The notes: generated by a model from the sequence alone, not told the origin. 64,000 nt of DNA from Gammaproteobacteria bacterium (GCA_030949385.1 JAUZSP010000001.1:186001-250000), one strand, 5' to 3'; positions 1 to 9,911 are shown, counted from the first letter of the stretch. A program made the numbers and translations.

Positions 1-1
1 C

Positions 2-298
2 AGCAAAGCCAAACCACTTGATGTTAGAAATGAGACTGCCGCACTGCATTTGATCCAACAAATTCGTGATGAGTCGCATCGTTTTGCCATTGCTGGTCAT
101 CGCGCTCAGCGCGGTAAAAAACGCGTTCAATCCGTACTTGAGAAAATAACCGGTCTAGGGTCGAAGCGACGCCAATCTTTACTTAAACACTTTGGTGGTT
201 TACAAGGTGTTCAGCGGGCTGGCATTGAAGATTTGTCTAAAGTGCCAGGAATCAGTGGCAAATTAGCCCAGTTAATTTATGATTCCCTCCATCTTTGA
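2..298 (+). CDS. uvrC: UvrABC system protein C, C-terminal end (5' cut by window edge)
   Basis: These 98 residues are the tail of UvrC, the subunit that makes both incisions around a DNA lesion in nucleotide excision repair after UvrB has been loaded. The frame is open from the window edge. It has the family hallmark [13 protein letters not shown], followed by a tandem helix-hairpin-helix DNA-binding region with the two hairpins [18 protein letters not shown] and [19 protein letters not shown]. The catalytic GIY-YIG and RNase H-like domains lie outside the window. The stop codon sits just before pgsA, the usual uvrC-pgsA order of gammaproteobacteria. Confidence 0.95.
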   Translation, partial: SKAKPLDVRNETAALHLIQQIRDESHRFAIAGHRAQRGKKRVQSVLEKITGLGSKRRQSLLKHFGGLQGVQRAGIEDLSKVPGISGKLAQLIYDSLHL

Positions 299-321
299 AA
301 AATAGAACACCATTCAGCACT

Positions 322-885
322 ATGATTTTAAATCTTCCCAATTTTTTAACCTTACTGCGCATATTTTTGATGCCGGTTTTGATTTTCATCTTTTACCTAC
401 CTTACGAATGGGCACACCCCGTCAGTGCTTTGATCTTTATGTTGGCTGGTTTTACCGATTGGTTGGATGGTTATTTGGCACGCCGTCTCAATCAACAGTC
501 GGCATTTGGTGCCTTTTTGGATCCCGTGGCAGATAAATTATTGGTTGCAGTGATATTGATCTTGGTGTTACAAGAGAATCCAACCCCTTGGATTGCCCTC
601 CCCGCGATGGTCATTATTGGCCGTGAAATCGTTGTTTCAGCACTGCGTGAATGGATGGCAGAGTTAGGTCAACGTAATTTGATCGCGGTTTCTATGCTGG
701 GGAAAATAAAAACCAGCGCCCAAATGCTAGCGTTGCTGTTCCTCTTGTATCATGACGATATTGGTGGCGTTTCAATGTTTTACATTGGCCAGATTTTACT
801 GTATATTGCCGCCCTCTTGACTGTGCAGTCGATGTTTTTGTACCTAAAAACGGTATTCAACTCTCAGCTCTTGAAAGAGAAATAA
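322..885 (+). CDS. pgsA: CDP-diacylglycerol--glycerol-3-phosphate 3-phosphatidyltransferase
   Basis: Catalyses the committed step of phosphatidylglycerol and cardiolipin synthesis: CDP-diacylglycerol plus glycerol-3-phosphate gives phosphatidylglycerophosphate, in the inner membrane. The 187-residue product has the CDP-alcohol phosphotransferase motif DGx2ARx8Gx3Dx3D (DWLDGYLARRLNQQ, then GAFLDPVAD) near residues 45-75, and several hydrophobic helices. I chose ATG 322 because MILNLPNFLTLLRIFLMPV matches the usual PgsA start; the frame extends to a TTG at 295 overlapping the uvrC stop. It is followed by the same Gly-Cys-Leu tRNA group as in E. coli. Confidence 0.95.
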   Translation: MILNLPNFLTLLRIFLMPVLIFIFYLPYEWAHPVSALIFMLAGFTDWLDGYLARRLNQQSAFGAFLDPVADKLLVAVILILVLQENPTPWIALPAMVIIGREIVVSALREWMAELGQRNLIAVSMLGKIKTSAQMLALLFLLYHDDIGGVSMFYIGQILLYIAALLTVQSMFLYLKTVFNSQLLKEK

Positions 886-889
886 GCGC

Positions 890-917
890 TTGACTATCAA
901 ACGGTTGTCATTACAAT
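890..917 (+). promoter_or_regulatory. sigma-70 promoter of the tRNA operon
   Basis: A -35 hexamer TTGACT (890-895) is followed after 16 bases by TACAAT (912-917). A GC-rich stretch (AGCGCCG) lies just downstream, as in stringently controlled stable-RNA promoters. The first tRNA starts 15 bases after the -10. The spacing and quality are seen directly; stringent control is inference. Confidence 0.7.
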
Positions 918-931
918 AGCGCCGACTTAAT

Positions 932-1007
<76 letters not shown>

Positions 1008-1056
1008 TTTTTAAAAGGGTTCTTAGATTGTTAAGAACTTTTTGCCACACTTATAT

Positions 1057-1130
1057 GGCTGGGTGGCAGAGTGGTTATGCAGCGGCCTGCAAAGCCGTGG
1101 ACGCCGGTTCGATTCCGGCCTCAGCCTCCA
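1057..1130 (+). tRNA. cysT: tRNA-Cys (anticodon GCA)
   Basis: 74 nt including encoded CCA. The acceptor arm GGCTGGG pairs with CTCAGCC (one G-U pair), and the discriminator is U as required by cysteinyl-tRNA synthetase. Anticodon GCA is at 1089-1091 and the T-loop is GTTCGATTC. Confidence 0.96.
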
Positions 1131-1157
1131 TATATTTAAATACCAAAGCTTACCCTT

Positions 1158-1244
1158 GCCCGGGTGGCGAAATTGGTAGACGCAAGGGACTTAAAATCCC
1201 TCGGAGGCAACTCCGTGCCGGTTCGAGTCCGGCCCCGGGCACCA
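1158..1244 (+). tRNA. leuZ: tRNA-Leu (anticodon TAA)
   Basis: 87 nt including encoded CCA. It is a class II tRNA with a long variable arm (CGGAGGCAACTCCG). The acceptor GCCCGGG pairs with CCCGGGC, discriminator A, and anticodon TAA is at 1192-1194 in a loop closed by AGGGA/TCCCT. Third gene of the operon. Confidence 0.96.
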
Positions 1245-1263
1245 ATTTATATACCATCAAAAT

Positions 1264-1339
<76 letters not shown>

Positions 1340-1365
1340 TTCTTTTACCCAGTATTTAAATTTTT

Positions 1366-1396
1366 TTGGAAGTTTGATTTTCCAATTGTGTTTTTT
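1366..1396 (+). terminator. possible terminator of the tRNA operon
   Basis: A short hairpin, TTGGAA (1366-1371) with TTCCAA (1380-1385), is followed by a T6 run at 1391-1396. The stem is weak and there are also T runs before it, so this is tentative. Confidence 0.35.
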
Positions 1397-1511
1397 AGAC
1401 ATATATTTAACATAATATACATTATATGATATATATAATGATCTGTTTGTTTCAATGCAAAGCATTCCCTATACTGGTTCAAGCAAGCACCCAAGGATAG
1501 GAGCCACCCCC

Positions 1512-3635
1512 ATGTCCAAAATCAAAACCATACTCTCGATTTCTCTACTGACACTGCTCATCATGAGCTGTGATTCATTTCTAAATAACACCCCACAAAA
1601 AACGACTGACATCAGTACAAACAACTCATTTCGACTCAACCGAAGCAACTCAAACGCAGAGTTGGAAACCTACTTGAAAACCGCTCTCAAACAGTCCGCC
1701 ATCTATACCGATGTCATTATGCTTACTGAAGCTCCCACACCGGCTCAATCCTCTACTGCCTCAACACCCGCTTCCGACACTGCTAATTCCAGCGGCACTA
1801 CTGAAAATGGCAACTACTCCAACACCAATGTCTGGGAAAAAGGCATTGATGAAGCGGATCGAATGAAGTTCGATGGCCAAAATCTCTACGTCATGCAAAC
1901 CAGTGACCTCTACTTTTACGACGCGCTGCCCGTCGCCACCCCAGCCGTAAGCAACAGCCTCTCCATCGCACCACCCAGCAACCCCATCAGCAATGAAACC
2001 GAACTGCGCATCCTCAGCCTTGACGGCGCACCCCACTACAACGCCACCGAAATCAAGCGCCTGACCTTCCCCTGGAGTACCAATAACAGCAGCCTCTATC
2101 TACGCACTCAACAAGAGGGGGCAAACAACACCTTACTGGCTGCCCTCGGTGGTGCGAGCGGCAACGATTGGCAGACCCCTTGGGGCTGGCAACAGGGCGA
2201 AACTCAGCTGCACATTTACAACGTCAACACCCCAGCCAGCCCCACATTGCGCTCCCACTACTCTTTTGACGGTTATCAAATTACCAGCCGGCGCATCGGC
2301 AGTCAGCTCTATTTGGCACTGCGCTACACCCCCTCGCTGCCCGATTTTATGCCCTACCCCTACACTCAAGACGATGAACTGAACAACCAACAGTTGATCC
2401 AAAATGCCACTCTCAACGACCTGCTGCCCAAGTGGCGATTGAACGGCAAAGAGCAAGGCACACTGGCCAACGCCGACAACTGCTACCTGATCCCCAGCAA
2501 CGCTGAAAACAGCGCACCGGCTCTCATCACCCTGCTGTCGATCAATCTGGATCAAGCCAATTCCGCGCCCCACGTCAGCTGCATCACCGGCAACAGCCAG
2601 ACCCTCTATCTCTCCAGCAACGCCCTCTACTTGGCCAACCCCGCGTACAACTACGCCGACAGCAGCAGCCACACCACGCTGCACAAATTCAGCCTCAACA
2701 ACGGCCAGCTCAATTACAGCGCCAGTGGCCAAATCAGCGGCACACTGGGCTGGGGTGACAAAGCCAGCTCACATCTAAGCGAGCGTAATGACCTCTTGCG
2801 CGCGGTGAGCAGCAGCTCAAACTGGAACGGCAACCGCACACAATATGACCACCGTCTCACAGTACTAAAAGAGCAAGCAGGCGAACTCATCCCCGTAGCC
2901 CAACTGCCCAACGACACTCAGCCACAAAAACTGGGCAAACCGGGTGAAGACATTTACGCGGTACGCTTTGCAGGCGATAAACTCTACTTAGTCACCTTCC
3001 AAAAAACCGACCCACTGTACGTCATCGACCTCAGCGACCCTCAAAACCCCAACATTGCAGGCACACTGGAAATCCCCGGCTACTCAGACTATCTGCACCC
3101 CATCAACGATCAATTGGTGCTCGGCATCGGCAAAGAAGCGCTGCTGGATACCAGTGGTAATTTTTCATGGTATCAAGGCATCAAACTGGGCCTGTTCGAC
3201 ATCAGCGACATCAGCAACCCCATCGAGAAAAAAAGCATCGCCATTGGCAAACGCGGCAGTGATGCCACCGTTCTCAACAGCCACCACGGCCTCGCCTACC
3301 TGCCCGCCAGCGCCACCACACCGGCACGACTGGCACTGCCGATCAATCTACACAACGCCACCACACCACCCAGCAACCCGTGGGAATTTTACCCTTGGCT
3401 GCACAGCGGACTCTATCTGTTTGATATTTACGACGGTCAGCAGAACAGCCCCATCGACCTACTACAGCAAGGGGTTTTAACCGCCAGAACGGCCACCAGC
3501 AGCAACAACCCTTGGGGAGAGAGCATCAACAACGACCGCGCTCTGTTGCTCAACGACGGGGTTTTTTACCTGCACGGCAATGAGGTTTGGTCAGCGGACT
3601 GGAACAGCCCAACGGTGAGTAATGGGCCGCAGTAA
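1512..3635 (+). CDS. secreted beta-propeller domain lipoprotein
   Basis: A 707-residue exported protein of the bacterial/archaeal secreted beta-propeller family (Pfam Beta_propel type). The N-terminus is a lipoprotein signal, LTLLIMSC, with the lipid-accepting Cys at residue 20. About 100 low-complexity Ser/Thr/Ala residues follow. The motif NVWEKGIDEADRMKFDGQNLY and repeated blade-like strands ending in LYL/LYLV, such as VRFAGDKLYLVTFQKTDPLYVIDLSDP, are typical of the family. I chose ATG 1512 over the in-frame upstream codon at 1455 because it has an AGGATAGGAG ribosome site and starts the signal peptide. The region before it is AT-rich with an inverted repeat (CATTATAT/ATATAATG at 1420-1440). 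The substrate or partner is unknown. The gene stands alone. Confidence 0.8.
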   Translation: MSKIKTILSISLLTLLIMSCDSFLNNTPQKTTDISTNNSFRLNRSNSNAELETYLKTALKQSAIYTDVIMLTEAPTPAQSSTASTPASDTANSSGTTENGNYSNTNVWEKGIDEADRMKFDGQNLYVMQTSDLYFYDALPVATPAVSNSLSIAPPSNPISNETELRILSLDGAPHYNATEIKRLTFPWSTNNSSLYLRTQQEGANNTLLAALGGASGNDWQTPWGWQQGETQLHIYNVNTPASPTLRSHYSFDGYQITSRRIGSQLYLALRYTPSLPDFMPYPYTQDDELNNQQLIQNATLNDLLPKWRLNGKEQGTLANADNCYLIPSNAENSAPALITLLSINLDQANSAPHVSCITGNSQTLYLSSNALYLANPAYNYADSSSHTTLHKFSLNNGQLNYSASGQISGTLGWGDKASSHLSERNDLLRAVSSSSNWNGNRTQYDHRLTVLKEQAGELIPVAQLPNDTQPQKLGKPGEDIYAVRFAGDKLYLVTFQKTDPLYVIDLSDPQNPNIAGTLEIPGYSDYLHPINDQLVLGIGKEALLDTSGNFSWYQGIKLGLFDISDISNPIEKKSIAIGKRGSDATVLNSHHGLAYLPASATTPARLALPINLHNATTPPSNPWEFYPWLHSGLYLFDIYDGQQNSPIDLLQQGVLTARTATSSNNPWGESINNDRALLLNDGVFYLHGNEVWSADWNSPTVSNGPQ

Positions 3636-3710
3636 ACAAGCAAATAAAATCTTGATAACGTTGTGCCTAATGAGATACTTTCAGCCTGAACTGAATCTGT
3701 AGGAACCATC

Positions 3711-4898
3711 ATGCACATCGAGTCGATACGCCTAAAAAACTTCAAGAGTTTTAAAGACGCACAGATGTTAGACATCCCTAAGTTTTGTGTTGTTGTCGGT
3801 GCCAACGGCAGTGGAAAATCAACTCTCTTTGGGGTTTTCGAGTTTCTAAAAGAGGCACTAACCAACAACGTTCACACAGCTCTGGTCAAAATAGGCGGCA
3901 ACCGAGGCTTTCGTGAAGTCATCAGTCGAGGTTCAAAGGGCAACATTGAAATTGAACTGAAATTTCGTGAATCAGACTCAGCTCCCTTAATCACCTACTT
4001 TCTCTCCATTGGCGAAAAAAACCATCGCCCCTTTGTCGCTCGTGAAATCTTAAAATACCGTCGAGGCTCCGGTGGGCAACCGTGGCACTTTTTGGATTTT
4101 TCCAATGGCCAAGGTGAAGCCGTTACCAACGAAGTGGAGCAAGTGACGGATGTTAAACAGTTAAAACGTGAACCTCAAACCCTTAAATCCGCAGAAATTT
4201 TAGCCGTCAAAGGGCTGGCACAATTCGCACGTTTTCCTGCGGTTGTAGCTCTGGGAAGCTTAATCGAAAATTGGCATATTTCCGATTTTCATATCAGCCG
4301 CGCCAGACCAGAACAAGAAGCAGGCTATGCAGAACACCTCTCCCGTGAAGGGGAAAATCTCTCCTTAGTCACAGAATACCTTCACTCACGCCACCCAAAA
4401 CGTTTTCAACAGATACTAAAAAAGTTAACTGAACGAATTCCGGGCATCACCTCTGTGGCCGCCAAAACCACCGAAGAGGGACGAGTGCTGTTGCGCTTCC
4501 AAGATGGCGCTTTTGAAGATCCTTTTTTAGCCCGCTACGTCTCCGACGGCACCATTAAGATGTTTGCCTATCTGGTTCTCCTTTACGACCCAGCGCCTCA
4601 CCCGCTGCTCTGCGTCGAAGAACCAGAAAACCAACTCTACCCAACCCTGCTGTGGGAATTAGCCGAAGAATTTCGCACCTACGCTGAACGAGGTGGGCAG
4701 GTATTCGTCTCCAGCCATTCACCGGATTTTTTAAACGCCGTGAACATTAACGAGGTCTACTGGCTGGTCAAAGAACAAGGCTGTACCGCCATCAAACGCG
4801 CTCGTGACGACCGACAAATAGCCGCATTTATCGCCGAAGGCGACCAGATGGGCTACCTTTGGTCCGAAGGCTTTTTCCAAGGAGCGGGAATACCATAA
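3711..4898 (+). CDS. AAA family ATPase (OLD/RloA-like), first gene of a possible defence pair
   Basis: A 395-residue ABC-type ATPase of the AAA_21/OLD group. Visible motifs: Walker A GANGSGKST (residues 30-38); an SDGTIKMFAYLVLL segment near 278 in the place of the ABC signature; Walker B LLCVEEPE near 298; and the H-loop VFVSSHSPDFL near 333. It has no TOPRIM domain of its own, but its stop overlaps the start of the DUF4276 gene (TAATG), so the two products very likely act together. ATPase plus separate TOPRIM-like partner resembles the arrangement of PARIS-type and other OLD-like anti-phage systems. The defence role is inference from architecture. An inverted repeat TTCAG-N6-CTGAA lies about 25-40 bases upstream (3680-3695). 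Confidence 0.85.
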   Translation: MHIESIRLKNFKSFKDAQMLDIPKFCVVVGANGSGKSTLFGVFEFLKEALTNNVHTALVKIGGNRGFREVISRGSKGNIEIELKFRESDSAPLITYFLSIGEKNHRPFVAREILKYRRGSGGQPWHFLDFSNGQGEAVTNEVEQVTDVKQLKREPQTLKSAEILAVKGLAQFARFPAVVALGSLIENWHISDFHISRARPEQEAGYAEHLSREGENLSLVTEYLHSRHPKRFQQILKKLTERIPGITSVAAKTTEEGRVLLRFQDGAFEDPFLARYVSDGTIKMFAYLVLLYDPAPHPLLCVEEPENQLYPTLLWELAEEFRTYAERGGQVFVSSHSPDFLNAVNINEVYWLVKEQGCTAIKRARDDRQIAAFIAEGDQMGYLWSEGFFQGAGIP

Positions 4899-5458
4899 TG
4901 AGAGAAATTGTCTTTTTTCTCGAAGAACCCTCCGCACGAGAAATGCTAAAGGGGGTACTGAAAAACACATTACCCAAGGAAATAACGCCCCGATTTGTGG
5001 TGTTCCAAGGCAAGCAAGACCTAGAAAAAAGGCTACCTATTCGCTTGAGAGCATGGCAACAATCCAATACTTTGTTTGTGGTCATAAGAGACCAAGACAG
5101 CGGCAACTGCATCAACATAAAACAAGCTCTAAAACAAAAATGCAGTGAGGCCGGTCAGCCAAACACCTTAATCAGAATTGCTTGCCGAGAGTTAGAAAGT
5201 TTCTATCTAGGAGACCTTAAAGCCGTTGCACACGCCTTTAACCTAAAAAATCTAGCCAAACAGCAAAACAAATCAAAATTCAGAGATCCCGACCGCTTAG
5301 GAAACCCCGCTGAAGAATTGAAAAAAATGGTTCCCAACTATCAAAAAATATCAGGATCACGCGCCATCGCCCCCCTACTCAATATCACTGAAAACCGATC
5401 AAACAGCTTTAATGCACTTATCAGTGGTATTCAACGAATCATTACAGAAGAGCATTAA
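4898..5458 (+). CDS. DUF4276 family protein (TOPRIM-like), partner of the upstream ATPase
   Basis: 186 residues. The N-terminal strand ends in FFLEEPSA (Glu 9-10), a second strand carries VVIRDQDSGN (Asp 65 and Asp 67), and RELESFYLGD at 97-106 is the family signature. A conserved acid after strand 1 and a DxD after a later strand are what a metal-binding TOPRIM-like nuclease site would look like; nuclease activity is inferred, not shown. The start ATG overlaps the ATPase stop by one base, and its own stop is directly followed by the ATG of the topoisomerase-helicase gene, so all three may be one transcript. The function is likely linked to DNA or RNA processing, possibly defence. Confidence 0.8.
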   Translation: MREIVFFLEEPSAREMLKGVLKNTLPKEITPRFVVFQGKQDLEKRLPIRLRAWQQSNTLFVVIRDQDSGNCINIKQALKQKCSEAGQPNTLIRIACRELESFYLGDLKAVAHAFNLKNLAKQQNKSKFRDPDRLGNPAEELKKMVPNYQKISGSRAIAPLLNITENRSNSFNALISGIQRIITEEH

Positions 5459-8400
5459 ATGGCCACCATCGTCATCGCCGAAAAACCCTCCATGGCCAGA
5501 GACATCGCCAAGGTCTTGGGAGCCAATCAACGCGCCAACGGCCACCTGCACAGCAACGATTACATCGTCACTTGGGCGATTGGCCATCTGGTCACCCTCG
5601 CCCAACCCCACGAAATCAACCCCGCATGGAAATCATGGTCAAGTGAGCTGCTGCCCATGTTGCCCCAACAATGGACGCTGAGCCTCAACCCAAAAACCGA
5701 AGATCAATTTCAAATCGTCGCCGCCCTGATGACCCAAAACGAAGCACGACACACTGATCTGCGCCACCGATGCCGGGCGCGAAGGCGAGCTGATTTTCCG
5801 TTACATCCACCAGCAAAGCGGCTGCACCAAGCCCTTTCAACGCCTCTGGATCTCCTCTCTCACCCCCGCCGCCATTCGCACCGGCTTTGAACAACTGCGC
5901 GCAGGCAGCGACTACGATCATTTAGCCGATGCCGCACGAGGGCGCTCGCAAGCCGATTGGTTGGTGGGCTTAAACCTCTCCCGCGCCTGCACCCTCGCCT
6001 TTGCCCGTCAAGGCGAGGTGCTCTCCGTCGGTCGAGTACAGACCCCCACGCTGGCCATTTTGGTGCAGCGCGAAGAGGAGATTCTCAACTTCAAAGTGGA
6101 GGAATTTCTGCTGCTCAAAGCGCGGTTTAACAGCGAGCAAAACGACCTCTATCGTGGCATCTGGTTCAAAGGCAAAACATCCAGCAGCAAAAACCAACGC
6201 CTGCCCATCGACGGCCAAAGAGCCGCCGCAATTCAACAGCGCGTGCAGCACCACAGCGCCCAAATCAACATCAGCCAACTGAAAATTGAACCGCGCTCAC
6301 AAGAACCACCACAACTCTACGACCTCACCGAACTGCAACGCCACGCCAACCGCCTCTACGGCTTCAGTGCCGACAAAACCCTCAAGCTGGCGCAAGAGCT
6401 GTACGAAAAAGAGAAACTCATCAGCTACCCGCGCACCGACAGCCGTTATCTCTCCAAAGAGGTAGCACACACTCTGCCCCCCATCGTCGAAAAAATCCGC
6501 AGCGCCTACAACGACCTAATCGCAGCAGAGACCGGTCAAAGCCCACTGGGCAAACGTTTTATCAACGACGCAAAAATCAACGACCATCACGCCATCATCC
6601 CCAACGGCAACCGCTCAAAATTGGCCAACAGCAGCGACGCAGGCAAACTGTACGACCTGCTCTGTCGCCGCTTGCTCGCCGCTTGGCAACCCAAACACCG
6701 CTACAGCCAAACCACCCTCATCACCACCGTGCAAAGTGAAGAGAACGGCCAACAGCAGCACGACACGTTCCACAGCAGCGGCCAACAGATTCTGCAACTG
6801 GGTTGGAAAAGCCTCGAAGTCCAGCACAAAAGCAACCAACAGACAACACCCTCACTGCCAGCACTCAAAGAAGGTCAAACGGTGCAACTGGCCGAGATCA
6901 AAACCGAAAAATCACAAACGCGCCCCCCGCCTCGGCTCAACGATGCCAGCCTCCTGACCGCAATGGAGAGCGCCGGACGCAGCCTAGACGAAAAAGAGCT
7001 GGCCGAAGCGATGCGAGAAAACGGCCTTGGCACCCCCGCCACCCGTGCCGAGATGATCGAAAACCTACTGCGACGCGGCTACCTTGAGCGCCAAGGCAAA
7101 CTGCTGCACCCCACCGAACGAGGGCTAAACCTAATCAAACAGGTGCCCAAAGCCCTGAAAACCCCACTGCTCACCGGCCAGTGGGAAGCCCAACTGCAAC
7201 AGATTCAACAGGGAAAAACAGACCTAACCACCTTTATGCAAGGCATCGAAACCTACGTCAAAGAAGCCGTAGATGAACTCTTTGCCCTACCCACCGCCAC
7301 AAAACGCACCCTCACCCCCATTGCAGAGCTGCCGCAACTGCTCAAATCCGCCTTTAAACTGGATGCCTTCCGCCCCCATCAAGAAGAGGTCTGCCAACAG
7401 ATCTGCGCCGGTCACGACCTGCTGTTGGTGATGCCCACCGGGGCAGGAAAATCCCTCTGTTATCAGTTGCCTGGCTTGGCACGCGCAGGCACCACCTTGG
7501 TCATCTCGCCTTTGATCGCTCTGATGGAAGATCAAGTGGGCAAACTACAAGAACTGGGGCTGAACGCCGAACGCATTCACTCCGGTCTCAGCCGCGAACA
7601 CGCCCGCCAGATCTGCCGCAACTACCTGCACGGCCTGCTGGATTACCTCTTTATCGCCCCCGAACGGCTCAAGGTGCCGGGCTTTGGTGACATGCTAGCG
7701 AAACGCAAACCGCAACTGATCGCCGTCGATGAAGCCCACTGCATCTCTCAGTGGGGGCACGATTTCCGTCCCGACTACCGACTGCTGCACCAGCACTTGC
7801 CTAAATTGGCACCGGCCCCCATCATTGCCCTCACCGCCACCGCCACTCCCGAAGTGCAAGCGGACATCTGCCAACAGTTGGGCAAGCCCGATGCACAGCG
7901 CTTTATTCACGGTTTTCGGCGGCACAACATCGCCATTCAGGTCAATGAACTGGCCGCCAATGAACGCAGCGAGGCGGTGGTGCAACTGCTCGACAACCCC
8001 AAATTACGCCCCGCCATCGTCTACGCCGCCTCACGCAAAGAGGCCAACGAATTGGCGGAAACCGTAGCGCAACACCACCCTTGCGCCGCCTACCATGCAG
8101 GCATGTTGGGCGAAAACCGCGATGCGGTGCAGCGCCAATTTCTGCAAGGGGAACTGGAGGTGATCGTCGCCACCGTCGCCTTCGGCATGGGCGTAGACAA
8201 AGCCGACATCCGCTGCGTCATTCACACCGCCCTGCCCGCCAGCGTGGAGAACTACTACCAAGAGATTGGCCGAGCTGGGCGTGACGGCCAAGAAAGCCAC
8301 GCCGTTTTGCTCTACGCCTACGCCGACCGCCGTACCCATGAGTTTTTCCTCAAGCGCGACTACCCACCCATTGAACAACTGGAGTCGATCCACGCCGCCC

Positions 8401-9317
8401 TCAATGAACATCTGCAAGAAAAACAGACCCTAGCGGCACAATTGCAGATCAAAGGCGATGAGTTTGAGCGCATGTTGGAAAAACTCTGGATTCACGGCGC
8501 AGCCCAGATCACCCCAGACGAACAGATCGTTCGCGGTGAAAGCCAACAGTGGCAACCGGCCTACCAACGCCAAAAAGCCCATCGGCAGCAGCAGTTAGAA
8601 AAAATCTTCCACTACGCACAGGGTCAAGAATGCCGCATGTTGGCGCTGATCCAACATTTTGGAGACGAGAGCGACAGCCAGCAACCCTGCGGCCTCTGTG
8701 ATGTGTGCCAACCGCAAAACAGCCTACTGACCGAAACCCTCTCGCCTGCCACGGTGCAACAGCAACACGTCATTGAGTGTCTGATTTTGGGTCTACGCCA
8801 ACGCAACGCCCAGAGCAGCGGCCAACTGCACAAACAGTTTGGCGAAGGTCTGACGCGGCGGGATTTTGAACGTCTGCTCACCTCCCTGCGCCGAGCCGAA
8901 TTAATCTCGCTTCAGGAGGACACGTTTGAAACAGAAGGCAAACAGATTCACTTTGTCCGCGTCCATCTCAGCGAACAGAGCCGCAACGGCAGAATCGACT
9001 ACGCGGCCATTCAACTGCCGCAGTTTGGCAAAACCAGCAAGAAAAAATCCAAACCTAGAAAAAAAGCCATTCCTATCGAGCCGCTATCGCCTCTCGCTCA
9101 ACAACGCTTGCAACGCCTCACCCAGTGGCGACTGGAGACAGCGCGGCGCGAAAAAGTCCCCGCCTTTCGGATTTTTTCCGACAAAACCCTACTGGAACTG
9201 GCCAGCGTGGCACCGGACAACCCCGAGGCGTTGTTGCAAATTGCAGGCATTGGAGCAAAAAAAGTAGAAAACTACAGTGCAGCGGTGTTTCGGGTCTTTA
9301 AAGAGACCGAGGTTTGA
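5459..9317 (+). CDS. topB: DNA topoisomerase III - RecQ helicase fusion, with a frameshift in the TOPRIM domain
   Basis: If one surplus base near 5747 is ignored, this reads as about 1285 residues joining two enzymes that act together in decatenation and dissolution of recombination intermediates. Order: TOPRIM domain (from VIAEKPSMARDIAKVLG, then ATDAGREGELIF after the shift); type IA topoisomerase core with catalytic Tyr about 323 in SYPRTDS; then RecQ with Walker A PTGAGKS (about 659), DEAH box VDEAHCISQWGHDFRP (about 757), motif VI QEIGRAGRDGQ, a Cys-containing zinc-binding region (about 1058-1084), and an HRDC-like C-terminus ending LLQIAGIGAKKVENY. The usual zinc-finger tail of TopB is absent. 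Frame 1 runs 5459-5890; the second frame is readable from 5748 and has its first ORF start codon at 5961. It follows the DUF4276 stop with no gap and overlaps vapC by 20 bases at the 3' end. Confidence 0.85.
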
Positions 9318-9696
9318 GAGGATCTAGTTTAGAAAAATACTCAACACCCAATAAACCTTCAAAATGACTATCCGACGTAATCAAGCGGGCTTGATGAAAA
9401 CGTGCACTGGCGTAAATGATCGCATCAGCAAAAGAAAGTGAATGTTCTGTGGATAAGTCAGCGGCCAACAAAGCAATAGAGGTTGTCAACGGTATAATCT
9501 GTGTCTGTTCCGTCAGTGCCACAGCCTGTAACGCCTTTTCACCGCCACTGTTACGACGCACCCATTTGTACAACTCGAACTGTACCGAGGTCGGTGTCAT
9601 CAAGGTTTCCACCCGATCAAAATAAGGTTCATAAGCCTCACTGAGCACACCATCCGTTAACCATTCAATCCAGCCACACGTATCAATCACCTTCAT
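9298..9696 (-). CDS. vapC: VapC-like PIN-domain ribonuclease toxin
   Basis: A 132-residue PIN-domain protein, the endoribonuclease half of a type II toxin-antitoxin pair. The start MKVIDTCGWIEWL supplies the first acidic residue (Asp 5). SVQFELYKW supplies the conserved Glu. LSFADAIIYASARFHQARLITSDSHF supplies the later Asp pair and the typical PIN ending. Its ATG overlaps the antitoxin stop by four bases (ATGA). The 3' end overlaps the convergent topB-recQ gene by 20 bases. The product is expected to cleave tRNA or rRNA when free of antitoxin; the target is unknown. Confidence 0.85.
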   Translation of the reverse strand: MKVIDTCGWIEWLTDGVLSEAYEPYFDRVETLMTPTSVQFELYKWVRRNSGGEKALQAVALTEQTQIIPLTTSIALLAADLSTEHSLSFADAIIYASARFHQARLITSDSHFEGLLGVEYFSKLDPLKPRSL

Positions 9697-9911
9697 ATCG
9701 GCTTTCTTTCCTGTCGGTCACGATAATCCATCGTCGCCTTAACACCAGAAAGCATACCGCGCATTTGCTGAATCGTTTGCACCGGAACCAATTCGATAAT
9801 ATGCCCACGCTCCAGCAAAACAAACTGCTGACCGGCCTGCAATTGCAGATTATCGCGCACCGCCTTAGGAATTGAGAGTTGAAACTTGCTAGACAGCTTT
9901 GCAGAGTTCAT
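9693..9911 (-). CDS. vapB: AbrB/MazE-fold antitoxin of the vapC pair
   Basis: A 72-residue swapped-hairpin DNA-binding protein (AbrB/SpoVT fold): MNSAKLSSKFQLSIPKAVRD is the classic strand-turn-strand with SIPK, followed by LQAGQQFVLLERGHIIELVPV. The C-terminal half (about 48-72) is likely the toxin-binding tail. I chose ATG 9911 over the longer frame start because the AbrB fold begins there and AAAGG lies just upstream. It is translationally coupled to vapC and probably represses its own promoter together with the toxin. Confidence 0.85.
   Translation of the reverse strand: MNSAKLSSKFQLSIPKAVRDNLQLQAGQQFVLLERGHIIELVPVQTIQQMRGMLSGVKATMDYRDRQERKPI

Noticed and set aside
2133-2732. Long minus-strand open frame inside the beta-propeller gene
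   Set aside because: Shadow frame of a codon-biased gene; the plus-strand reading has a lipoprotein signal and continuous propeller strands.
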